A program made the position numbers and the translations under genes. A DNA stretch of 5,865 nucleotides. It comes from Methylomonas sp. GTDB taxonomy: Bacteria; Pseudomonadota; Gammaproteobacteria; Methylococcales; Methylomonadaceae. The stretch spans positions 1 through 5,865 of the forward strand of contig JALSIU010000042.1 in assembly GCA_026989715.1 (NCBI GenBank), given 5' to 3'. This document shows, one piece after another, positions 1 to 5,865 of this stretch; within the stretch, counting starts at the first letter, position 1; every line of letters starts with the position of its first letter. The notes under the pieces are model-generated. The model worked only from the letters and a program-made list of their open reading frames with translations. It made no database searches and was not told where the DNA came from.

Positions 1-2
1 TT

Positions 3-737
3 GCTTTACGTCATGCCAACTGGGTGCTGGCCAATAGTGACAACACGTATGATACGTTAGTGAATTTAATTAAAGTAGACCCAAAACGTATCGTTATCAC
101 CTTACCGACAGTTGACGCAACACGGTTTTCTCCCGCTTTAAATAAACATAAGGTAAGAGATGCTTTTGGCATCAGTCATGATAAAAAACTCATTCTATCA
201 GTTGGACGCTTAATGCAACGTAAGGGATTTGATAATACCATTCGCGCCCTACCCTTGCTTATTGAATCTGGTTTAGATGTGGCCTATGCTTTAATTGGTA
301 TTGGAGAAGAACAAGAAGCCTTACAACAACTGGCTCAAGAACTTAATGTAGCTGACCGTGTTTATTTTCTAGGCCATGTCAGTTATGAGGATTTGCCGCG
401 CTGGTATAACACCTGTGATTTATTTGCTATGCCTAATCGCGACATTAATGGTGACAATGAAGGCTTTGGACTCGTTTTTTTAGAGGCGGCGGCTAGTGGA
501 AAGCCCGCGATTTCTGGTCTTGCAGGTGGTACCGGCTCAGCGGTGGTTGATGGCGAAACAGGTTTACGCGTTGAAGGCGAAAGTATTACAGAAATTGCTA
601 AAGGCATTTCCTGGCTCTTAAACAACCCAGACAAAGCTCAAGAAATGGGCGATAAAGCGCGTGCCCGCGTACTCGATAATTTCACACATATTCGCCGTGT
701 CAGCCAAATACAAGAGCATATTGCTAAAAAACAATAA
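3..737 (+). CDS. GT4-family glycosyltransferase, C-terminal part (5' end outside window)
   Basis: Transfers a sugar from an activated nucleotide donor to a growing glycan, presumably at the cytoplasmic face of the inner membrane. The frame is open from the left edge (first full codon at 3) and ends at TAA 735-737, giving 244 visible residues. GT4 enzymes usually have about 350-400, so roughly the N-terminal acceptor-binding third is missing. A GTG at 24 is internal to the conserved domain and is not the likely start. Visible residues (counted from base 3) include the GT-B donor-domain signature VGRLMQRKG near 67-75 and the EX7E motif, E153 to E161 in EGFGLVFLE, followed by AAASGKP and DGETGL. 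The block resembles PimB-like GDP-mannose-dependent transferases, so a GDP-sugar donor is plausible. GDP-heptose, made by the genes downstream, is a candidate donor by inference only. The family call is firm; donor and linkage are unknown. Confidence 0.9.
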   Translation, partial: ALRHANWVLANSDNTYDTLVNLIKVDPKRIVITLPTVDATRFSPALNKHKVRDAFGISHDKKLILSVGRLMQRKGFDNTIRALPLLIESGLDVAYALIGIGEEQEALQQLAQELNVADRVYFLGHVSYEDLPRWYNTCDLFAMPNRDINGDNEGFGLVFLEAAASGKPAISGLAGGTGSAVVDGETGLRVEGESITEIAKGISWLLNNPDKAQEMGDKARARVLDNFTHIRRVSQIQEHIAKKQ

Positions 738-873
738 TATCAGTTGTTACATTTTGTATTGCTGTACAAATTCTACCAAGCAATGAGTCAAAATTATCTC
801 ATGGCCTCAATTTAAGCCTGACAAATATACGTAAAATGCCTCTCTTTACACCGACCGCTAGGAGACTACATAG
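738..873 (+). promoter_or_regulatory. intergenic spacer with possible promoter elements
   Basis: This is the longest gap in the window and the likeliest place for a promoter of the downstream genes. A TAAAAT hexamer at 832-837 matches the sigma-70 -10 consensus at five of six positions, but no good -35 lies at 16-18 bases upstream; TTTAAG at 811-816 is weak and only 15 away. CTGACA at 818-823 resembles a -35 but has no good -10 partner. A perfect 6-bp dyad, TTTGTA (753-758) and TACAAA (765-770), surrounds a 6-base loop. It has no GC-rich stem or T-run, so it is not a convincing terminator. A promoter here is a guess from position and partial matches. Confidence 0.25.
860..864 (+). promoter_or_regulatory. 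ribosome binding site of the NodB-like gene
   Basis: AGGAG lies 9 bases before the ATG at 874. It is the best Shine-Dalgarno match in the window by eye and supports that start, which also places a hydrophobic segment directly at the N-terminus. Confidence 0.7.
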
Positions 874-2088
874 ATGGCTAGCACAATAGTCTTAAGTATC
901 GTATTCACTATCAGCCTATGGTTCATTTTCTGGTTGCTTATTTTATATTTTCAACATACAGAAAATATAAAAAAATGCTTATTAGAGCCTATGTTCAAGT
1001 TCCCAATCGTTATTTTTGAAAGTGACGACTGGGGAACCGGCTCCTTCAATCAACAGACGGCACTCACCCGAATCAATACACTATTAGCCCAGTATACCGA
1101 CAGCACAGGTAGTCATCCCGTCATGACACTAGGGGTTATTTTAGCGGAGCCAGATGTTGCTAAAATCAAAGCAAGCAACCAGCAGATTTATTATAAAAGA
1201 ACATTAGCCGATTCCCGATACGCAAAACTCCGTGAAGCTATTCAACAAGGTATCGACCAAGGTACATTTGCAGTACATTTACATGGCATGGAGCACTTTT
1301 GGCCCGCGTCTCTGATGCAAAGCGCACAAAACAACCCACAAGTGCAGCAATGGCTATTTAATAACGACTCGCTACAAACTGAAGATTTACCTTCTGAATT
1401 ACAAAGCCGGTGGGTCGATAGTAGCCAAATCCCTTCTCGCGAACACAGTCCGGAAGATATTCAGCGCGCCATTGACGAAGAGCTATCCCTATATGCCGAA
1501 ATATTTGGACAAACGCCCAAAATAGTGGTTCCGCCTACGTTTGTTTGGACAGATGAGGTGGAAAAGGCTTACGCAGCACGCGGCATAGAAGTCTGGATCA
1601 CCCCAGGGCGGCAATGCACTGGGCGCGATAAGCAACGTTTACCTAAACCCAATGGTAGGCTATTTTGGAATGGCCAGGAGCAAGGCGGGCTACTATTTTT
1701 GGTGAGAAATAACTATTTTGAACCCAGTATCGGCCATACAGCCGAAACTGCATTACAAGGTATTTTGGCTAAAACACAATGTGGCCGCCCCGCATTATTA
1801 GAAACACATCGCTTTAATTTTATTGATGAGACAGAAAATAATTCGTCACTACAAGAATTAGATAAATTATTACAACTCATGCACACTCACTTGCCTAATG
1901 TGAGGTTTATGTCGGTCACACAACTCGCCAAAATAATGAAAGATCATAATCGAGGTATAACAACAGAAGTTATAGTTGACAGTAAGCGACAACGCACTAG
2001 AATTCTTTTTGCGCGTATTAAGTCATTGCTTCAATTTAACCGGATTGCCAAATATTCCGGCATTAATTTTTTACTAAAAGCAGTTTAG
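874..2088 (+). CDS. membrane-anchored NodB/polysaccharide-deacetylase-like protein
   Basis: Probably acts on a carbohydrate, but the reaction is not established. The 404-residue product begins with one strongly hydrophobic segment (about residues 4-26) that looks like an uncleaved membrane anchor. The rest is soluble, and the C-terminal tail (about 370-390) is rich in Arg and Lys. Motifs resemble the NodB-type deacetylase barrel: ESDDWG at 49-54 in the place of the TFDD motif, HLHGMEH at 135-141 with an HxxxH pair (H137, H141) like the metal-binding motif 2, PPTFVW at 220-225, and LETHRF at 309-314 like the C-terminal LxxH motif. The usual RxPxW/F motif is not evident, and Gly replaces the usual Ser/Thr in motif 2. 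Start ATG 874 has a good RBS. It sits between a glycosyltransferase and the GDP-heptose genes, so a role in modifying a surface glycan is the natural inference. Superfamily fairly sure; activity unsure. Confidence 0.7.
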   Translation: MASTIVLSIVFTISLWFIFWLLILYFQHTENIKKCLLEPMFKFPIVIFESDDWGTGSFNQQTALTRINTLLAQYTDSTGSHPVMTLGVILAEPDVAKIKASNQQIYYKRTLADSRYAKLREAIQQGIDQGTFAVHLHGMEHFWPASLMQSAQNNPQVQQWLFNNDSLQTEDLPSELQSRWVDSSQIPSREHSPEDIQRAIDEELSLYAEIFGQTPKIVVPPTFVWTDEVEKAYAARGIEVWITPGRQCTGRDKQRLPKPNGRLFWNGQEQGGLLFLVRNNYFEPSIGHTAETALQGILAKTQCGRPALLETHRFNFIDETENNSSLQELDKLLQLMHTHLPNVRFMSVTQLAKIMKDHNRGITTEVIVDSKRQRTRILFARIKSLLQFNRIAKYSGINFLLKAV

Positions 2089-2096
2089 CGTAAACT
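2082..2096. repeat. short inverted repeat over the end of the NodB-like gene
   Basis: AGTTTA (2082-2087) and TAAACT (2091-2096) form a perfect 6-bp dyad with a GCG loop, overlapping the TAG stop at 2086-2088. The stem is A+T-rich and is followed by ATTTG rather than a T-run, so a terminator is doubtful. It could be a weak attenuating hairpin, a protein-binding site, or chance. Confidence 0.3.
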
Positions 2097-2125
2097 ATTT
2101 GTATGGTTTCACCACGTTACAACCT

Positions 2126-2130
2126 AAGGA
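2126..2130 (+). promoter_or_regulatory. probable ribosome binding site of hddA
   Basis: AAGGA lies 12 bases before the ATG at 2143, a rather long spacing. No better match is nearby. The start is fixed independently by the conserved N-terminus of the protein. Confidence 0.5.
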
Positions 2131-2142
2131 ATAACACAAAAT

Positions 2143-3168
2143 ATGATTATCAGAACAAAAGCTCCACTACGCCTTGGCTTGGCGGGAGGCGGCACTGACC
2201 TTAGTCCCTACTGTGATGAATATGGCGGCTACGTTTTAAATGCAACAATTGATATGTATGCCTATTGCACGCTAGAAGTCACCACAGATAAATGCGTACA
2301 ATTTTCGACCACAGATCGAGGTGAAAGCTTTAGTAGTACGGCACAATCTAAACTCGATATGGATGGCAATCTAGATTTACATAAAGGGGTTTATAATAAA
2401 ATAGTACAGGAATTTAATGACAATCAACCCTTATCATTAAAAATGACCACCTATTCAGATGCACCGGCCGGCAGCGGCTTAGGCTCTTCCTCTACCTTGG
2501 TGGTTGCCATGATTAAAGCTTATGTTGAATGGCTGAACCTCCCCTTTGGTGAATATGATATTGCGCGCTTAGCTTTTGATATAGAGCGTGAAGATGTGGC
2601 TATTATTGGTGGTGCACAAGACCAATATGCGGCCACCTTTGGCGGCTTCAATTTTATGGAATTTTATGAGGCTAAACGCGTCATTGTGAATCCTTTAAGA
2701 ATTAAAAACTGGATTATTGATGAATTAGAAGCCTCTAGCGTCTTATACTTTACCGGTATCACGCGCCGAGCCTCTATTATTGAAGAAGAAAAAGCGAATA
2801 CCGTCTCCCGTAATACGCAGGCCTTAAATGCAATGCACAAAGCTAAACAAGATGCTTTAGCCATGAAAGAGGCTGTACTCAAAGGCAATATTCCTGAATT
2901 AGCTAAAGTATTAAATCAATCCTGGGAGTCCAAAAAGAAAATGGCCACCTCTATTACTAACTCAGATATTGATAATATATACAATTTGGCCATCGCCAAT
3001 GGTGCTTATGCGGGTAAATTAAGTGGTGCCGGTGGCGGCGGTTTTATGTTTTTTATCGTAGACCCTATTAAAAAAGTACAACTCGTTAATGCCTTAAACC
3101 AACAAGCAGGCTACGTGATTAATATTCATTTTACCAAGGACGGCACTCGAGGCTGGAAAATCATATGA
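2143..3168 (+). CDS. hddA: D-glycero-alpha-D-manno-heptose-7-phosphate kinase
   Basis: Cytoplasmic GHMP-superfamily kinase that uses ATP to phosphorylate C1 of D-glycero-D-manno-heptose 7-phosphate, giving the alpha-1,7-bisphosphate, the second step of GDP-heptose synthesis. At 341 residues it is the usual family length. The N-terminal motif APLRLGLAGGGTDL (7-20) is typical of the HddA-type sugar kinases. The GHMP ATP-binding motif 2 is at 106-118 (PAGSGLGSSS core), and motif 3, KLSGAGGGG, is at 292-300. D160 in GGAQDQY is a candidate catalytic aspartate. It is the first of four closely coupled heptose genes, 54 bases after the NodB-like gene, and its stop overlaps the gmhA start as ATGA (3165-3168). 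Related GHMP kinases such as fucokinase-type enzymes share these motifs, but the adjacent gmhA, hddC and gmhB make the heptose assignment strong. Confidence 0.93.
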   Translation: MIIRTKAPLRLGLAGGGTDLSPYCDEYGGYVLNATIDMYAYCTLEVTTDKCVQFSTTDRGESFSSTAQSKLDMDGNLDLHKGVYNKIVQEFNDNQPLSLKMTTYSDAPAGSGLGSSSTLVVAMIKAYVEWLNLPFGEYDIARLAFDIEREDVAIIGGAQDQYAATFGGFNFMEFYEAKRVIVNPLRIKNWIIDELEASSVLYFTGITRRASIIEEEKANTVSRNTQALNAMHKAKQDALAMKEAVLKGNIPELAKVLNQSWESKKKMATSITNSDIDNIYNLAIANGAYAGKLSGAGGGGFMFFIVDPIKKVQLVNALNQQAGYVINIHFTKDGTRGWKII

Positions 3169-3752
3169 TGCATCAATTTATCACCCAACAAATTACCGAC
3201 TCCTATCAAGTCAAGCAAGCAATACTCAATGATGACGCTTTAGTTAATTTAATTATGAATGTTGCCCAAAAGGCGACCGACATTTATAAAAATGGCAATA
3301 AAACACTGATTGCCGGTAATGGTGGCAGTGCCGCTGATGCACAACATATTGCAGGCGAATTTGTCAGTCGCTTTTACTTTGACCGACCGGGGCTCGCTTC
3401 ACAAGCTTTAACGACCGATACCTCCATCCTAACCTCCATTGCTAATGATTATGGTTACGAGAGATTATTTGCCCGTCAAATTCAAGCAAATGGCAATACC
3501 GGCGATATGTTCATCGGCATTTCTACCAGCGGTAATTCCAACAATATCATTGCCGCTTTAAAAGAATGTAAAGATAAAGGTATTATCAGCGTAGGCTTAA
3601 CAGGTGATACGGGCGGTAAAATGGCAGACCTATGTGATTACTGCATCAAAGTCCCTTCCGCCTCAACGCCTAGAATTCAAGAAAGTCATATATTGATTGG
3701 CCATATTATCTGCTCAGTGGTTGAAGAAGCCTTATTTGGCAAGGGGTTCTAA
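3165..3752 (+). CDS. gmhA: sedoheptulose-7-phosphate isomerase
   Basis: Converts sedoheptulose 7-phosphate from the pentose phosphate pathway to D-glycero-D-manno-heptose 7-phosphate, the first committed step of nucleotide-heptose synthesis; cytoplasmic, and a homotetramer in known members. The 195-residue product is a single SIS domain. It has the phosphate-binding AGNGGSAAD (50-58) and GISTSGNS (118-125) segments. H61, E65, Q172 and H180 match by position the metal-binding and catalytic residues of the E. coli enzyme, including E65 and H180. Two ATGs stand in tandem at 3165 and 3168. The first gives numbering identical to E. coli and overlaps the hddA stop, so it is preferred, but either is possible. 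Only a poor Shine-Dalgarno (GGA, 3154-3156) precedes it, so translation is probably coupled to hddA. Confidence 0.96.
   Translation: MMHQFITQQITDSYQVKQAILNDDALVNLIMNVAQKATDIYKNGNKTLIAGNGGSAADAQHIAGEFVSRFYFDRPGLASQALTTDTSILTSIANDYGYERLFARQIQANGNTGDMFIGISTSGNSNNIIAALKECKDKGIISVGLTGDTGGKMADLCDYCIKVPSASTPRIQESHILIGHIICSVVEEALFGKGF
3741..3746 (+). promoter_or_regulatory. ribosome binding site of hddC inside gmhA
   Basis: AAGGGG lies 6 bases before the hddC ATG and is formed by the Lys-Gly codons near the end of gmhA. It supports the start at 3753, which abuts the gmhA stop with no gap (TAAATG). Confidence 0.6.
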
Positions 3753-4445
3753 ATGGAAGCGATTGTTCTAGCAGGCGGTTTTGGTACTCGTTTACAATCC
3801 GTCGTATCAGATGTGCCTAAACCTATGGCTGAAGTACAAGGTAAGCCATTTTTAGAACATATTCTGTTATATTTACAGAAAAATGGTATTACCCGAGTCA
3901 TCTTATCGGTCGGTTATAAGCATGAAGTCATTAAAAATTATTTTAATGATGCATTTGCCGGCATGACACTAGATTATGTCATTGAAAACGAGCCATTAGG
4001 GACAGGCGGTGCCATTTTAAATGCTATCCCTCATTTGAAAACGGAGCATGCCTTTGTAATTAATGGAGATACTTTTTTTAAGGTAGATTTAAAAAACTTG
4101 TTTGCAGACCACCTAAAAAATCACTCTGACCTGACTCTTTCCTTAAAGCCGATGCAAGCATTTGAGCGTTACGGCAGTGTCATCATTGCTGACAATGGTA
4201 AAGTTACCGCTTTTAGAGAAAAAGAATTTGTTGCCGAAGGTCATATTAATGGCGGAATCTACCTCCTCAATAAAAATATTTTTGTAGCGTTTAAGTTGTC
4301 CAAGCAATTTTCTTTTGAAACATTTATGCAAGAAAACATTAACGTCTTAAATATTTATGCCAGTATTTTTGATACTTACTTTATTGATATTGGTATACCT
4401 GAAGACTATCAAAAAGCACAAATCGAATTAGCACACTATTTATGA
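3753..4445 (+). CDS. hddC: D-glycero-alpha-D-manno-heptose 1-phosphate guanylyltransferase
   Basis: Nucleotidyltransferase that joins GTP and D-glycero-alpha-D-manno-heptose 1-phosphate to give GDP-heptose and pyrophosphate, the last step of the pathway. The 230-residue product is the usual HddC size and consists of the nucleotidyltransferase Rossmann-like domain alone, without the C-terminal hexapeptide-repeat domain of longer sugar-phosphate transferases. Visible are the nucleotide-binding signature LAGGFGTRL (6-14), PKPM (22-25) with K23, ENEPLGTGGA (78-87), NGD (104-106) with D106 a likely metal ligand, NGGIY (166-170), and the second metal-site aspartate region FIDIGIPEDY (210-219). The ATG abuts the gmhA TAA, and the stop overlaps gmhB as ATGA (4442-4445). 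By motifs alone it could be a mannose-1-phosphate or glucose-1-phosphate transferase; guanylyl specificity for heptose is inferred mainly from the neighbouring pathway genes. Confidence 0.9.
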   Translation: MEAIVLAGGFGTRLQSVVSDVPKPMAEVQGKPFLEHILLYLQKNGITRVILSVGYKHEVIKNYFNDAFAGMTLDYVIENEPLGTGGAILNAIPHLKTEHAFVINGDTFFKVDLKNLFADHLKNHSDLTLSLKPMQAFERYGSVIIADNGKVTAFREKEFVAEGHINGGIYLLNKNIFVAFKLSKQFSFETFMQENINVLNIYASIFDTYFIDIGIPEDYQKAQIELAHYL

Positions 4446-4966
4446 AGCAAGCATTATTTTTAGACCGTGATGGTGTTATCAACATAGAAAAGGAATACCT
4501 TTATAAGATTTCTGATTTTGAATTTATTGATGGCGTTTTTGATACTTGCCAATATTTCCAAAACCAAGGATACCTGATTATCATTATTACTAATCAAGCG
4601 GGTATTGCGCGGGGTAAATATACGGAAAATGACTTTGCCAACTTAACCCAATGGATGCTTGCGAAATTTACGCAAAAAGGCATTTTGATTTCTCAAGTCT
4701 ATCACTGTCCACATCATCCAAAATTTACGGGAGAATGCATTTGCCGTAAGCCCAATCCAGGCATGCTGGTAGAAGCACAAAAAACCTTTAAAATAGATTT
4801 AGGTAAATCTATTTTAGTAGGAGATAAGGAAAGTGATATTCAAGCCGGCATCAATGCGGGCATTACACAAACTATTTTAGTTCGCTCAGGCCATATTATT
4901 AATGAAGCCAATACTCAAGCTACTCAAATTATAGATTCAATCAAAAATTTACCCGCACTCTTTTAA
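4442..4966 (+). CDS. gmhB: D-glycero-D-manno-heptose-1,7-bisphosphate 7-phosphatase
   Basis: HAD-superfamily phosphatase that removes the C7 phosphate from heptose 1,7-bisphosphate, leaving the 1-phosphate for HddC; cytoplasmic, Mg-dependent. The 174 residues include HAD motif I DRDG (8-11; D8 nucleophile, D10 acid/base), motif II TNQ (50-52), the motif III lysine K103 in CRKP, and motif IV GDKESD (127-132; D128, D132). C89, H91, C99 and C101 match the structural zinc site of GmhB and histidinol phosphatases, with a shorter loop between H91 and C99 than in the 191-residue E. coli enzyme. There is no Shine-Dalgarno before the ATG, which overlaps the hddC stop as ATGA, so translation is probably coupled. 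Histidinol-phosphate phosphatase is the main alternative by motifs, but the heptose context argues against it. Alpha-anomer preference is inferred from pairing with HddA and HddC. Confidence 0.94.
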   Translation: MKQALFLDRDGVINIEKEYLYKISDFEFIDGVFDTCQYFQNQGYLIIIITNQAGIARGKYTENDFANLTQWMLAKFTQKGILISQVYHCPHHPKFTGECICRKPNPGMLVEAQKTFKIDLGKSILVGDKESDIQAGINAGITQTILVRSGHIINEANTQATQIIDSIKNLPALF

Positions 4967-4975
4967 ACTAAAACG

Positions 4976-5865
4976 ATGAATACTCACTGGACCGACTTCC
5001 TTAATACGCAAGATTTATCTCACACACTCACTACAAATAAACAAATTATCGCGCCCCTCTCACACCTTGCCATCTTAAGTGTTTCCGGACAGGATGCTAG
5101 CGATTTTTTACAAGGGCAAACCACTTGCAATATTAAAACGCTAAGCGATTCTATCCCTCAATTAGGTGCTTTCTGTAATGCAAAGGGGCGTACAATCAGT
5201 ACGTTTATTGTCGTAAAACAAACTGATACCTTGCAATTAATCTTACCCAGTGACTTACTTGCAAGCGTCAAAAAACGCTTAACGATGTATATTTTACGAT
5301 CAGATGTAAAATTAACCGATCAAAGTGAGAATCTGTGCATTATTGGCCTATATAAACCAACAGCATCCATATCTGATCATTTATTGCCCTACCCAGAACA
5401 AGCACATAGCTTCTTGTTTTTTGCACCTCCTGATGAGGCTCAGTCTTTCTGGAGCAACGCGCTTACGCATGAAATAACTGCCATAAATGCCGATGCTTGG
5501 CTAAATTTAGATATTCAAGCGGGCATTCCTTGGCTAACGCCAGCCACCACCGAAAAATTTGTGCCACAAATGCTTAACCTTGATAAACTTAATGCCATTA
5601 GTTTTGAAAAAGGTTGCTATACAGGCCAAGAAATTGTTGCACGCACCCATTATTTGGGCAAAAACAAACGTGTCATGTATCAGGCTCACTGCTCAATACA
5701 TAGCGATGTAACGCCAGGCTGCACCATTATTGACTCAAGCAACCCAGATGCAAAGCAAGGCGAAGTCATACTAGTGGCACCTGGCACCGAATCGCTACAA
5801 TTACTCGTTGTATTAAAAGAGACAATATCTGATCTAAAAAATCTACAGCTTAATAATCAAAATCA
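4976..5865 (+). CDS. ygfZ: YgfZ-type folate-binding protein (3' end outside window)
   Basis: A GcvT-related, tetrahydrofolate-binding protein that in E. coli supports Fe-S cluster enzymes such as the tRNA methylthiolase MiaB; cytoplasmic. The frame runs 296 codons from ATG 4976 to the right edge with no stop. The E. coli protein has 326 residues, so roughly the last 15-30 are missing. The diagnostic motif KGCYTGQE is intact at 212-219, with C214 the conserved cysteine, followed by the usual VAR and GKNKR residues (221-232). The N-terminal VSGQDASDFLQGQTT (36-50) is typical of the GcvT-like fold. Its start lies 9 bases after the gmhB stop, in the same frame, with no recognisable Shine-Dalgarno and no terminator between, which suggests co-transcription. 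It has no known part in sugar metabolism and probably marks the edge of the glycan locus. Confidence 0.93.
   Translation, partial: MNTHWTDFLNTQDLSHTLTTNKQIIAPLSHLAILSVSGQDASDFLQGQTTCNIKTLSDSIPQLGAFCNAKGRTISTFIVVKQTDTLQLILPSDLLASVKKRLTMYILRSDVKLTDQSENLCIIGLYKPTASISDHLLPYPEQAHSFLFFAPPDEAQSFWSNALTHEITAINADAWLNLDIQAGIPWLTPATTEKFVPQMLNLDKLNAISFEKGCYTGQEIVARTHYLGKNKRVMYQAHCSIHSDVTPGCTIIDSSNPDAKQGEVILVAPGTESLQLLVVLKETISDLKNLQLNNQN

Noticed and set aside
24..26. GTG as the start of the glycosyltransferase gene
   Set aside because: The frame is open further left with plausible GT4 residues (ALRHANW), and starting here would leave a protein far shorter than the family, lacking the N-terminal domain.
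383..634. 83-codon open frame on the minus strand
   Set aside because: Lies wholly antisense to the conserved donor domain of the GT4 gene and shows no recognisable domain; a shadow frame.
753..770. TTTGTA/TACAAA dyad as a terminator of the GT4 gene
   Set aside because: Only six A+T-rich pairs with no following T-run; not a convincing intrinsic terminator.
2070..2096. Possible promoter for hddA (TTTACT ... TAAACT)
   Set aside because: Each hexamer matches the consensus at only four of six positions, the spacer is 15 bases, and the -10-like half is part of the dyad at the gene end. Too weak to call.
2651..2669. Adjacent direct repeat of AATTTTATG
   Set aside because: Encodes similar residues (NFMEFYE) inside hddA; best explained by coding content and A+T-rich composition.
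2664..2888. 74-codon open frame on the minus strand
   Set aside because: Antisense to the conserved hddA coding region, with no recognisable motif.
4143..4331. 62-codon open frame on the minus strand
   Set aside because: Antisense to hddC, short, with no family resemblance.

Overview
The window carries seven genes, all on the + strand and tightly packed. The first is cut by the left edge and the last by the right edge. No RNA gene, mobile element, CRISPR array or gene-free stretch over 300 bases was seen; the longest gap is 136 bases. The DNA is A+T-leaning by eye. The surface-sugar genes and the YgfZ-type protein fit a Gram-negative bacterium, most likely a gammaproteobacterium. That placement rests on protein resemblance from memory and is not secure.

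Layout: (1) 3-737, the C-terminal two thirds of a GT4 glycosyltransferase. (2) 738-873, a spacer that could hold a promoter. (3) 874-2088, a membrane-anchored protein with a diverged NodB/polysaccharide-deacetylase-like domain. (4) 2143-4966, four genes hddA-gmhA-hddC-gmhB, joined by ATGA overlaps or directly abutting. (5) 4976-5865, the start and most of a ygfZ-type gene, 9 bases after gmhB and in the same frame.

The four central genes together encode every step from sedoheptulose 7-phosphate to GDP-D-glycero-alpha-D-manno-heptose. GmhA isomerises sedoheptulose 7-phosphate, HddA phosphorylates C1, GmhB removes the 7-phosphate, and HddC adds GMP. This is the GDP-heptose route known from S-layer glycans, capsules and some O-antigens, not the ADP-heptose route that feeds the LPS inner core. 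The upstream glycosyltransferase and deacetylase-like protein suggest the left end belongs to a larger surface-glycan locus running off the left edge. YgfZ is a folate-binding housekeeping protein linked to Fe-S enzyme maintenance. It marks the probable right border of the locus, yet appears to be co-transcribed with it.

The core genes are recognisable families with intact motifs. The least understood item is the protein at 874-2088. No wholly new system is evident.
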